12,748 nucleotides of DNA, from positions 1 to 12,748 of the forward strand of contig JAKSVQ010000010.1 of NCBI GenBank assembly GCA_024407855.1, in the 5' to 3' direction. The notes beneath the pieces were generated by a model, which did no database searches, had not been told where the DNA came from, and worked only from the letters and a program-made list of their open reading frames with translations. The translations under genes and the position numbers were made by a program. Of the stretch, positions 1-7,594 are shown piece by piece (within the stretch, counting starts at the first letter, position 1; the number at the start of each line of letters is the position of its first letter). This DNA is from Mycoplasmoidaceae bacterium. GTDB lineage: Bacteria > Bacillota_I > Bacilli_A > Mycoplasmatales > Mycoplasmoidaceae.

Positions 1-1
1 A

Positions 2-676
2 ATTAAACAAGGTGAAATGGTTGGAATTGTTGGTCCAACAGGTTCTGGTAAGACAAGTCTAGTTAACTTAATTTCTAGACTTTATGATATTCCAAAAACT
101 TGCAAGGGATCATTAACTATTGGAAATATTCCTATCAAGAAAGTTGATTTAGATAGTTTAAAAGACAACGTTGGTGTTGTTCTACAGGAAAAGATTTTAT
201 TCTCTGGAACAATTAGATACAACTTGTTGTATGGTAATCAAAACGCGACAGACGAGCAATTAATGTATGCTGCAAAGATTGCGTGTGCTGATGGAATTAT
301 CAACGAGAAGAAAGGCAAATTAGAAGGTATTGTTGAACAAAGAGGAAGAAACTTCTCTGGCGGTCAACAACAACGTTTATCTATAACTAGAACACTTGTT
401 AAAAAACCAAATATATTGATTCTAGACGACTCAACATCAGCTTTAGATATGTTAACTGAAGCTAAGTTGCAAAACAACATTAGAAAAGAAATGAAGGGAA
501 TGACAACAATTATTGTTGCCCAACGTATTTCTTCAGTAAAAGATTGTGATCATATTGTAGTAATGGAAAAAGGAAGAATCGTTGGTTATGGTAACCACAA
601 TTCATTACGAAAGAGCAATGAACTTTACCGTTCTATTGTGGTTTCACAAATGGGAAAGGAGGGTTTAACTAAGTAA
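2..676 (+). CDS. ABC exporter half-transporter, degenerate-site subunit (3' part, ATPase domain)
   Basis: The 5' end lies outside the window; 224 residues of the nucleotide-binding domain are visible. Motifs in order, counted from the first visible codon: Walker A GPTGSGKT (11-18), Q-loop VVLQE, signature FSGGQ (118-122), Walker B ILILDDSTSALD and the switch region VAQRIS. Two catalytic positions differ from consensus: the Glu after Walker B is Asp (codon at 428) and the switch His is Gln (codon at 521). In type IV heterodimeric exporters such as TM287/288 and BmrCD, these changes mark the subunit with the non-hydrolysing site. The partner gene starts one base after this stop codon, so the two probably form one membrane exporter. 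The substrate (drug, lipid or peptide) cannot be told from sequence. No Trp codon occurs in the visible part. Confidence 0.93.
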   Translation: MKQGEMVGIVGPTGSGKTSLVNLISRLYDIPKTCKGSLTIGNIPIKKVDLDSLKDNVGVVLQEKILFSGTIRYNLLYGNQNATDEQLMYAAKIACADGIINEKKGKLEGIVEQRGRNFSGGQQQRLSITRTLVKKPNILILDDSTSALDMLTEAKLQNNIRKEMKGMTTIIVAQRISSVKDCDHIVVMEKGRIVGYGNHNSLRKSNELYRSIVVSQMGKEGLTK

Positions 677-677
677 T

Positions 678-2561
678 ATGGCAAGATTTCAAAAAACACA
701 AAGACCTAAAATGTCTGGTAAGGAACTTGGATCTTCTTTAACTAGAATGTTTGCTTTGTTTAAAGGACAAAGAAAAGTTTTAGTTCTTACTGTTATCCTT
801 TCGATGGTTGAAGCAGTTATGATAACCTTTACAACATTCTGTATGGCTGTTATCTATAATAATTTCCTATTACCAGGACATGGACCCGACTTTTTAAAAG
901 AACATTGATTCCAATTCTTGATGGTTTGTACAACCATGATGGTTGTTTACGTTGTTTCCCAATTATCTTTCCTAATCCATAGTATTTGGATGGCTAAGGT
1001 GTCGGAAAGAGTAATGTACGGCTTAAGAAGATCAACGATGAATAAACTGCACCTATTGCCAGTTAAATTCTTTGATGTGGTTCCTTCTGGTGAAATCATG
1101 ACTAGAATGTCATCAGATATTGATAACATCTCACAATTAACTTCTCAACAACTATCAAATATTTTCTTCTATGGTGCATTAATTATTACAAATACCGTTG
1201 TTATGTTCTTAATTAACTGGTATTTAGCTTTAATAACAATGATTGCTGTACCAATCATGATTGTTGTTAACGTTTTTATTGTTAAGAAAGTACAACCATC
1301 ATTCTTAAAACAACAAAACTCAATCTCTAAAGTTAATGGTTTTGCTGAAGAAAAGATTTCAGGAACTAAGATCATATCATTATTTAGAATGCAAGATAAG
1401 TGTGTTGAAGAGTTTGATATAGTTAATAAAGAATTAACTAAAAACTCATTATTTGCACAAACTGCAAGTAACATGATGATGCCAATCAACCTATTCTTGA
1501 CTAGAATTGCCATCTTTATTATTTGTGCACTAGGTATGGGTCTTATTCTTTATCTAGGACCAACTGGTGAAGGTGAATGATTAATGAAATTATCAGTTAT
1601 TCATATTAGGATTGGTGATATTGTTATTGATCAATTTGATAAAACTGTTCTATTGATTATCTTCACTACTTTCTCAAGAAACTTTACTGAATCTATCAAC
1701 AACCTAATCTCAAGCTTTAGCTTTGTCTTTTATGCTGTTGCTGGCGCACAACGTGTATTCCAAATTCTAGATAGTCCAGAAGAAAAAGACTTGCCAAGCG
1801 CTAAACCACTAAATGTATTAAATGGTAAAGTTGAAGCAAAGAACCTTTCATTCGGTTATGAAAAAGGTAAATTAATCTTAAAACAACTTAACTTTGTTGC
1901 TAAGCCTGGGCAAACAGTAGCTATTGTTGGTCCAACTGGTGCTGGTAAAACTACAATTACTAACTTAGTAACTAAGTTCTATGATCCAGATAGTGGTAAA
2001 TTATTATTTGATGATGTCCCAGTAGAAAAGATTACAAGAAAGTTCTTAAGACAAAATATTGCTGTTATTCTACAAGATACATTCTTATTTGCTGAATCAG
2101 TTAAAGATAACATTAGATATGGTCGTTTAGATGCAACCGATGAAGAAATCATTGCGGCAGCAAAAGAAGCCCATTTACATGATTTCATCATGCACTTACC
2201 AAACGGTTACAACACTATCCTAAGAGATAATGGTTCAGACTTATCTGCCGGACAACGTCAACTATTAACTATTGCTCGGGCATTCCTAGCTAAACCAAAG
2301 ATTGTTATTCTTGATGAAGCAACAAGTTCAATCGATACTAAGACTGAATTATTAATTGGTAAGGCAATGGATAAGCTAATGAAGGGTAAGACATGCTTTG
2401 TTGTTGCTCACAGATTATCAACAATTGTTAATGCTGATCAAATTCTAGTTCTAGATAATGGTAGAATTGTAGAACGTGGAACACACAAACAATTAATTAA
2501 GAAACACGGCTTCTATTTCAGACTATATGATGCCCAATTTAAGAAGGGTCAACAATTATAA
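678..2561 (+). CDS. ABC exporter half-transporter, consensus-site subunit (full length)
   Basis: 627 residues with UGA-Trp at 906 and 1578; with those codons as stops the gene would look broken in three. The N-terminal half holds about six hydrophobic membrane segments (roughly residues 34-60, 78-103, two between about 165 and 205, 270-295 and 322-350). The C-terminal ATPase has Walker A GPTGAGKT (418-425), Q-loop Gln466, signature LSAGQ (522-526), Walker B ILDE with catalytic Glu547, and switch His578. So its own catalytic residues are intact while its signature is altered (LSAGQ for LSGGQ). That is the expected complement of the upstream subunit: the altered signature faces the degenerate site and FSGGQ of the partner completes the active one. 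The start is the only in-frame candidate after the previous stop; a purine-rich AAAGGAGGG lies rather far upstream (655-663). A terminator follows directly. Confidence 0.95.
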
Positions 2562-2584
2562 AAAGAGGTTAAACCTCTTTTTTT
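2561..2584 (+). terminator. Rho-independent terminator of the ABC exporter operon
   Basis: Stem AAAAGAGG (2561-2568) pairs with CCTCTTTT (2574-2581) around a five-base loop, followed by a T run. The stem starts in the stop codon of the exporter gene. Confidence 0.88.
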
Positions 2585-2591
2585 ATTTATA

Positions 2592-2620
2592 TATAATGGA
2601 GTTGAGGAGGTAACTCCTTA
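2592..2620 (+). promoter_or_regulatory. Promoter -10 box and leader hairpin pairing the ribosome binding site of the DUF402 gene
   Basis: TATAAT (2592-2597) sits just after the upstream terminator. A -35 box would fall inside that terminator (TTAAAC at 2569-2574, 17-base spacing, only 3 of 6 matches). Transcription would start near 2603-2605. From there TGAGGAG (2603-2609) can pair with CTCCTTA (2614-2620) around a GTAA loop, seven pairs with one G-U. The 5' arm and loop contain the Shine-Dalgarno GGAGG (2606-2610), so the ribosome binding site is closed in the folded RNA. The start codon follows at 2622. The -10 box and hairpin are read directly; regulation is inferred. Confidence 0.6.
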
Positions 2621-2621
2621 T

Positions 2622-3194
2622 ATGAAAATAAACCACAAACTTGCTGTGCATGCATACAAATTTGATGGTTCTCTATATCGGACATTTGAATTTCCAAGAG
2701 TAATCTATGAAAATGACAAATATTTGATTCTAGATCTACAAAATTGCCGCATTATCAGCCAAGCAAAAAATAAGAAATTTTATCATTCTTACTCCAAGAA
2801 AGATTCTTTGTGAGTAATCTTTAAAGATGAATGGTACAATCTTTTTATAAACATTAACGATAAGAATAAAATAATTTATTATTTTAATGTGGCAACACCT
2901 TATATCTTTGAAGAAGATGCTATTAAATACATCGATCTAGATTTAGATGTACGTGTTATTGATGTTAATAGCCAAATTGAAGTAATAAGAGTATTAGATG
3001 AAACAGAATTTGAAGCTCATGCTAATCAGATGCTTTATCCAAAGAAGCTGATTAATAAAGCTTTAGAAGTTAAAGATGAGATCATCTATAAATTACAGAC
3101 AAAATCATTCCAAAACATATTTAACACTGATTTATTCAAACAATTAGATAAAATTATAAATAGGCCGAAAAGGACTCATTATCATGGCAAATAG
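2622..3194 (+). CDS. DUF402 family protein, likely nucleoside tri-/diphosphatase
   Basis: 190 residues, with UGA-Trp64 (2811) and a TAG stop. The order of conserved blocks matches the DUF402/UPF0374 family (S. aureus Ntdp, B. subtilis YgaC): YKFDGSLYRTFEF near the N-terminus with Arg20, then FNVATPYIFEEDAIKYIDLDLDV with Asn89 and the Asp-X-Asp-X-Asp run (105, 107, 109), then VLDETEFEAH (Asp126, Glu129) and a C-terminal helical part. In Ntdp the corresponding Arg acts in catalysis and the Asn/Asp/Glu residues bind Mg2+, and the enzyme removes phosphates from nucleoside tri- and diphosphates. Length is near the family's usual 180. The start is fixed by the GGAGG box 11 bases upstream. The 3' end overlaps the next gene by 11 bases, which suggests translational coupling. 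Family assignment is strong; the reaction in this organism is inferred. Confidence 0.85.
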
Positions 3195-3906
3195 TATTGA
3201 AGAACTATTAAAAGAAACCGAAAGATTAATTAAAGCTGAAAAAGAACAAGAAGCTTTAGCTTTATTAGAATCAGAACTTAGAAATCCACTATATTCATTA
3301 AAAGAACAAAATGATATTGCAAACAAAATATCAATTTTGAAAAAGTTTTTATCGCAAAATGATTGAGCTCTTAAACTTAATAAATCTGATAAAAATACAT
3401 TAATTAAAATGTTTAATTCAGAAGGATATGAAATTGCTGTATTAGATAAATTATTTGAACGATTTGGATCTAGTTTAAACAAAGCAGATTTGATTAAATT
3501 AGGACAAGTATTTTTAGATGACTCAGTAAGCAATGAAATGAAAATTACTTACCTAAACTTATTTAAAGATTACGAAGTAAAACATGTGTTTGATTATCAT
3601 AATACAGTACAAAATCATACTTTTAAAATCGATGTAAGTAAAGACTTTTCATTACAAAGTTTTGAAAAACTATTTAAAGTACAAGATAAGCTAGCAGCTA
3701 TGTTCTTTAAGGAAACAAGTAAAGAACAATTAGCTAATCAAATCATGAATGGTATCTATTCGTACTACTTTAATGATTATTCAAAAATCAAATATTCAGC
3801 TGATGAACTATTTGATAAGATAGCAAATTATGTTGAAAGAGCTTTCAACAATATTTATCCAGAAGATAAGAAATTTAGTGAGTGAATTAATAAAATTCTA
3901 GCTTAA
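3184..3906 (+). CDS. DUF3196-like protein of Mollicutes, unknown function
   Basis: 240 residues, with UGA-Trp at 3364 and 3883 and a TAA stop at 3904. The N-terminus (about residues 1-60) is a charged helical repeat, with segments such as EELLKETERLIKAEKEQEAL followed by LLESELRNP; this resembles the start of the Mollicutes family DUF3196, in which a TPR-like helical hairpin precedes a second helical domain. The rest is Lys/Phe/Asp-rich and probably all alpha-helical (for example SFEKLFKVQDKLAAMFF). There is no signal peptide or membrane segment, so a cytoplasmic protein is expected. A weak AAAAGGA box at about 3168-3174 precedes the ATG, which lies inside the end of the DUF402 gene. The family name comes from memory of N-terminal patterns and is moderate; the reading frame itself is secure. 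Confidence 0.68.
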
Positions 3907-4382
3907 TGAGCTGAGAAAGAAAATAAATTAGAAGTTGTTGTAGAAACAATGTCTATTTTGATTTGAACGTTTTGGCTTAATTTGTCTGTAAAAGTAGGCA
4001 AAAGATCAAGAAAACCGCTTGCTTCGTAAATCTTATAGTTTTCTGGGTTAATTAGTTCTCACTTTGTATCTTTCTTTATTCATGCTCTTTGTGCAGCAAC
4101 GCATGATACTCCTTGACCATTGATGTAAGCATTGTACAAAAATGTAGGTCTTTTACTTTTTCAATCATCTTCCCATTTAGAATAATCAATAACACAACTA
4201 TATTCAACTCCCGCTGTTAATGTGCAAGTTTCAGACTCTAAATAGTGTCCACCTTTTCATTCTTCATTTCATTTATTTAATTCAATGTAACCTTCTAATG
4301 GATTACATGATACTAGAGTTAATGGTAGTGCAGACAATGTTGCACCACAAATTGGTAATAATATTTTAATTAAATTTTTCAT
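3903..4382 (-). CDS. Small surface lipoprotein, unknown family
   Basis: 159 residues on the minus strand, ATG at 4382-4380 and TAA at 3905-3903. Five of six Trp codons are TGA, so under the standard code the gene breaks into short pieces. The N-terminus is a lipoprotein signal: two Lys, a hydrophobic stretch (ILLPICGATLSALPLT) and the lipobox LVSC with Cys26 as the lipid-bearing residue. The mature part is polar, Trp-rich and probably beta-rich (KWNEEWKGGHYLE, CTLTAGVEYSCVIDYSKWEDDWK), with three further Cys. I do not recognise a family. It is divergent from prs and convergent with the DUF3196-like gene, sharing three bases with its stop codon. There is no Shine-Dalgarno upstream and a -10 box lies only seven bases before the ATG, suggesting a leaderless mRNA. 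It probably sits on the outer face of the membrane. Confidence 0.82.
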
Positions 4383-4395
4383 GTAAAAAATTATA
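4383..4395 (-). promoter_or_regulatory. Promoter of the minus-strand lipoprotein gene, probably leaderless
   Basis: On the minus strand TATAAT (4395-4390) is followed by seven bases and then the ATG. That is the normal distance from a -10 box to the transcription start, so the mRNA would begin at or next to the start codon. No good -35 box is visible 16-18 bases upstream, and no purine-rich ribosome binding site fits. Confidence 0.55.
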
Positions 4396-4439
4396 TAAGG
4401 GAACCAGCAAAACATAATTAATTAGAGAAAATTTTATTT

Positions 4440-4489
4440 AATAACTACTTTAGTAGTTATTGTTTTATAATTTATCTATAGAAATGGGG
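4440..4489 (+). promoter_or_regulatory. prs promoter with inverted repeat and ribosome binding site
   Basis: AATAACTAC (4440-4448) and GTAGTTATT (4453-4461) form a perfect nine-base inverted repeat with a four-base centre. It ends four bases before the -10 box TATAAT (4466-4471) and covers the -35 position. GGGG (4486-4489) is the likely ribosome binding site, seven bases before the ATG. An operator role for the repeat is inferred; it is followed by TGTTTT, but terminator function is unlikely between two divergent genes. Confidence 0.55.
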
Positions 4490-4496
4490 TAATTTA

Positions 4497-5504
4497 ATGG
4501 ATAAAGAAAGAAAAAATGTTTTGTTTGCCCTAACCGCAAGTAAAAAACTTGGACAAAAGGTCGCAAAACATTTAGGAATGTCATTATCACCAGTAGAGAT
4601 TAAACACTTTGCTGATGGTGAAACAATGGTAAAATCTGTTGAATCAATCAGAAACAAAAATGTTTTTGTGATTCAATCAACATCAAAACCAGTTAATGAA
4701 AACTTAATGGAATTACTAATTGCTATTGACTCTTTCAAAAGAGCAAGTGCAAGAAGTATTACTGTTTTGCTTCCATACTATGGTTATGCAAGACAAGACC
4801 GTAAAACAATCGGTCGTGAACCAATTACATGTAAGTTAGTTGCTGACTTAATGCAAAAAGCTGGTGCAACAAGAATATCAATTATTGATCTTCACTCTGC
4901 ACAAGCGCAAGGTTTCTTTGATGTACCAGTCGATACTTGCACAGCAAGTTATACTGTTCTAGATGCAATGGTTAAACAAGCAGGAACTAAAAATACAGTA
5001 ATTGTATCACCTGACTATGGTTCAGTTAAAAGAGCAAGAGACTTATCAATGCGATACAACCTACCAGTTGCAATTCTTGATAAGAGAAGACCTGAACCTA
5101 ATAAAGCTGAAATTACTAACGTATTAGGTTACGTTAAAGGCAGAAATGCTATTATTATCGATGATATGATCGATACTGGTGGTACGTTAGTAGCAGCTTG
5201 TAAAGTATTAAAAGAAAAAGGTGTAAAGAAGATTTATGCTGGTGCAACACATGGTTTATTCTCTCGTGATGCAGTAGATAAATTTAACCATGCTTTAAGC
5301 GCTCATTACATTGATGGTTTATACATTGCTAACACATTAGACCATGTATATGGTTTACCAATTGATGGTATGAAAATTGTTGATATTTCATACTTAATTG
5401 CTGAAATTCTTAAAGTATATATGTCTGACACAGACAAATCCATTACCCAACTATACAATAAATTATCAATTTCAAATAACAAAGGAAGGAAATCATGAAA
5501 GTAA
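4497..5504 (+). CDS. prs: Ribose-phosphate pyrophosphokinase (PRPP synthase)
   Basis: Makes phosphoribosyl pyrophosphate from ribose 5-phosphate and ATP, the precursor used for nucleotide synthesis and base salvage. 335 residues, slightly longer than the usual 310-320. Visible motifs: LLPYYGYARQDRK (91-103) in the ATP region, the Mg2+/ATP motif DLHSAQAQGFF (131-141), SPDYGSVKRAR (171-181), the flexible catalytic loop LDKRRP (194-199), and the PRPP-binding loop IIDDMIDTGGTL (220-231). In code 4 the TGA at 5496 is Trp, so the protein ends Ser-Trp-Lys at TAA 5502-5504, not at 5498. The last ten bases therefore overlap ridA. The C-terminal tail after about residue 305 (KSITQLYNKLS onward) is an extra stretch of unknown role. 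Probably transcribed from the promoter at 4466 together with ridA. Confidence 0.97.
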
Positions 5505-5866
5505 TTAGTACAAAAAATGCTCCTGCAGCATTAGGACCATACAGTCAAGCAATTGACTCTGGCAACACATTATACATGTCAGGAATGTTAGGTATTGTTC
5601 CTGAAACAGGAAACCTAGCTGGTGACACAATTGAAGCACAAACAACTCAAGTATTCAAAAATATTGATGCTATCTTAAAAGAAGCAGGATATCCAAAGGA
5701 ATCTGTTGTTAAATGTAATGTCTTCTTATCTAATTTGAATGACTTTGCAGCTTGCAACAAAATCTATGCTGAATACTTTGGTAATCACAAACCAGCAAGA
5801 GCATGCGTAAGAGTAGACATCGTTAAAAATGCGAAGGTTGAAATTGACGTTGTAGCAGTAAAATAA
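5495..5866 (+). CDS. ridA: RidA family enamine/imine deaminase (YjgF/YabJ)
   Basis: 123 residues, the normal length of the family. RidA proteins form trimers and hydrolyse reactive 2-aminoacrylate-type intermediates released by pyridoxal-phosphate enzymes. The signature features are present: the N-terminal APAALGPYSQAI with Tyr16, LYMSGMLGIVPETG, IYAEYF, and the C-terminal KPARACVRVDIVKNAKVEIDVVAVK segment carrying the carboxylate-binding Arg102 and Glu116. The start overlaps the last ten bases of prs; the ribosome binding site GGAAGGA (5483-5489) lies inside the prs coding region, so translation is likely coupled. A terminator begins in its stop codon. YabJ of B. subtilis is the same family and is encoded a few genes from prs there. 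Confidence 0.95.
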   Translation: MKVISTKNAPAALGPYSQAIDSGNTLYMSGMLGIVPETGNLAGDTIEAQTTQVFKNIDAILKEAGYPKESVVKCNVFLSNLNDFAACNKIYAEYFGNHKPARACVRVDIVKNAKVEIDVVAVK

Positions 5867-5886
5867 GAGGCAAAACCTCTTTTTTT
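5865..5886 (+). terminator. Rho-independent terminator of prs-ridA
   Basis: Stem AAGAGG (5865-5870) pairs with CCTCTT (5876-5881) around CAAAA, followed by a T run to 5886. It overlaps the ridA stop codon. Confidence 0.87.
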
Positions 5887-5890
5887 CTTG

Positions 5891-5928
5891 CGTCGTATCT
5901 CCAGTATTTATTAATACTTACGTCGTAT
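5891..5928 (+). repeat. Direct repeat CGTCGTAT flanking an inverted repeat, upstream of the LRR lipoprotein gene
   Basis: CGTCGTAT occurs at 5891-5898 and again at 5921-5928, exactly 30 bases apart, which is close to three helical turns. Between the copies AGTATT (5903-5908) and AATACT (5913-5918) form an inverted repeat. The CGTCG core stands out in AT-rich intergenic DNA. It lies just downstream of the ridA terminator and about 50-85 bases before the GTG of the lipoprotein gene, a plausible place for an operator. Confidence 0.5.
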
Positions 5929-5976
5929 ATGTTAACTTTTTCCTAAATTTTTAAATTCTTAGGTAAATATACATAT

Positions 5977-7461
5977 GTGAGAAAGATATTTAAAAATGTA
6001 GCTCTTGCAACAGCTACGATAACAACCGTTGCAACGCCGCTAATCTTGTCTTCTTGTACATGTCACATGCCAAAAGAAGAACCAAGATTAACATCAATTA
6101 ATGTAACCTTGCCTGAGACAAAGATTGTCTTAGAAGCAGGAGAAGTATGAACATCAAAACCAATTGATGTTCAATGTTTTGATCAAGATTCAAATCCATA
6201 TGTAGCGGAAACAATATTGGACTTATCAGTTTCTGATGGTATCTTACCCGAATGAGTATCAATTGATAATGAAGACAAAACAATTCATGTGAATGGTTTT
6301 GCATCACCATCAACTCATGTTTTTGGTATCCAAGCTGAAGATGTATTAACAGGAACAATTAAATCAGATGTAGAAACATTTACAATTGAAATAATTGAAC
6401 CACCATTATTTGCACCCGATACTATTGAAATTTCTTGTGACCGTCAAAACTATGACATTTTTATAACTGATCCAGGTAATATCCAAATGGATATTATTGC
6501 TTGTTATCAAGAATACCCACAAGAATTAGTAAGTAAAGAATGTAATTGAACAATTACTAATGTGTCAGGACCAAGACAAACAGATTTAGATGGCAATCCA
6601 TTATTCTATTTGGAACCAACAATAAAAGATTGCCAATTGTTAATTTCAACAAACATTGCGACTTATTATTTTCCTGGCACATATAAAGTATCAATTACTG
6701 CTACTAGTGTATTAGCACCTAATGTTAGTGATGATATTACTATCACCATCAATCTAATTGATGGATTCTATTATTTTGATGATGAAACGGGTTATACATA
6801 TACACGTTCAACATTAAAAGAGAATTGGTCATTATCTATGCTGCCAAGTACCTGTAGTGCGGTTGTTGATGTAAAAACTGACATTTATAACATTCCTGTC
6901 AGTAAGGTAGCTGACAATTTGTGTAGTAATAGTGGCATTACTAAAATGACTGCCATTTTACTACCAGATTCTATAACTGAAGTTGGTAACTCAGCTTTTG
7001 CCAATCAATATTTGGTGTATGGAATTAGAATGGCTGGCGTGAAATATGTTGGTGAATCAGCTTTTGAAGGCTGCTATAACATGACATTTTTTCAAAGCTT
7101 TAACCAACCAACTTTTTATGGCATTAAAGCTAAAGCTTTCAAAGACTGCGAAAGCTTAATCATTACAAATTCAATTCAGCATAAGTTAGCCTATATTGGT
7201 GATCAAGCTTTTTATAACACTGCAATTAAGTCAATTAACTTAGGAGAAGACATTGAAACAGTTGGTGTCGACAGCTTTGGCAACTGCAAAAGTTTATCTT
7301 ATATTGACATTATTACAAAGAAACCCCCAATCTTAAGTGGACAACTTTATAGCGGGACAACTAACGTTTCAGGTATCCGTGTTCCATTAAATCTTGTTGA
7401 AATTTATAAAAAATCTCCAGGATGATCAATTTACCAAGACAAAATCACTGGATTTCAGTAA
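5977..7461 (+). CDS. Surface lipoprotein with Ig-like regions and BspA-type leucine-rich repeats
   Basis: 494 residues, with UGA-Trp at 6148, 6253, 6547 and 7423 plus one UGG. The signal is RKIFKNVALATATITTVATP followed by the lipobox ILSSC, Cys27 being lipid-modified. Residues about 35-265 are beta-rich, Thr/Ser/Val-rich and resemble bacterial Ig-like modules (for example FPGTYKVSITATSV). Residues about 300-450 carry BspA-type repeats (LRR_5): LPDSITEVGNSAFAN, KYVGESAFEGCYNM, IKAKAFKDCESL, YIGDQAFYNTAIKSI and VGVDSFGNCKSLSYI. The end IRVPLNLVEIYKKSPG then Trp-Ser-Ile-Tyr is the usual closing motif of BspA-like proteins. Such proteins often bind host or partner surfaces. GTG is chosen as start because it is the first in-frame initiation codon before the signal peptide; no Shine-Dalgarno is well placed (an AGG lies 13 bases away). 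The gene stands alone between two terminators. Confidence 0.88.
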
Positions 7462-7484
7462 AAAATTACTGCATTAATTAACCT

Positions 7485-7509
7485 AAAAAACGACCAAAGG
7501 TCGTTTTTT
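7485..7509 (+). terminator. Rho-independent terminator of the LRR lipoprotein gene
   Basis: AAAAAACGACC (7485-7495) pairs with GGTCGTTTTTT (7499-7509) around AAA, an 11-pair stem with a built-in T run. The A run on the 5' side makes it a possible terminator for both directions. Confidence 0.92.
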
Positions 7510-7550
7510 ACTTTTAGTAATGAAATTTTTATTTTTATGTGGGAAAGTTG

Positions 7551-7594
7551 TGGGTTTCTATACCCATTTTTAGCTTATGAATAAGCTATTTTTT
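7551..7594 (+). terminator. Two further terminator-like hairpins in the 7462-7730 spacer
   Basis: TGGGT (7551-7555) pairs with ACCCA (7562-7566), followed by five T. Next, TAGCTTAT (7571-7578) pairs with ATAAGCTA (7581-7588), with a two-base gap or a six-base loop if the stem opens, followed by six T. Both lie between the strong terminator at 7485 and the ribosomal promoter. They may act as back-up terminators that shield the ribosomal operon. I see no gene in this spacer. Confidence 0.5.

Noticed and set aside
678..2561. Second exporter gene appears broken into three by TGA codons, as in a pseudogene.
   Set aside because: The frame stays the same across both TGA codons, all motifs are intact, and the same pattern occurs in essential ribosomal genes. 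Code 4 explains it fully; no frameshift or selenocysteine is needed.
2889..3194. GTG at 2889 as start of a separate 101-residue gene.
   Set aside because: It is inside the DUF402 domain and continuous with the upstream part through UGA-Trp64; the conserved Asn89-containing block spans the GTG.
6289..6549. Internal ATG starts in the LRR lipoprotein that suggest separate small genes (also at 6562).
   Set aside because: Reading TGA as Trp joins them in one frame with the signal peptide at 5977 and the LRR end at 7461.
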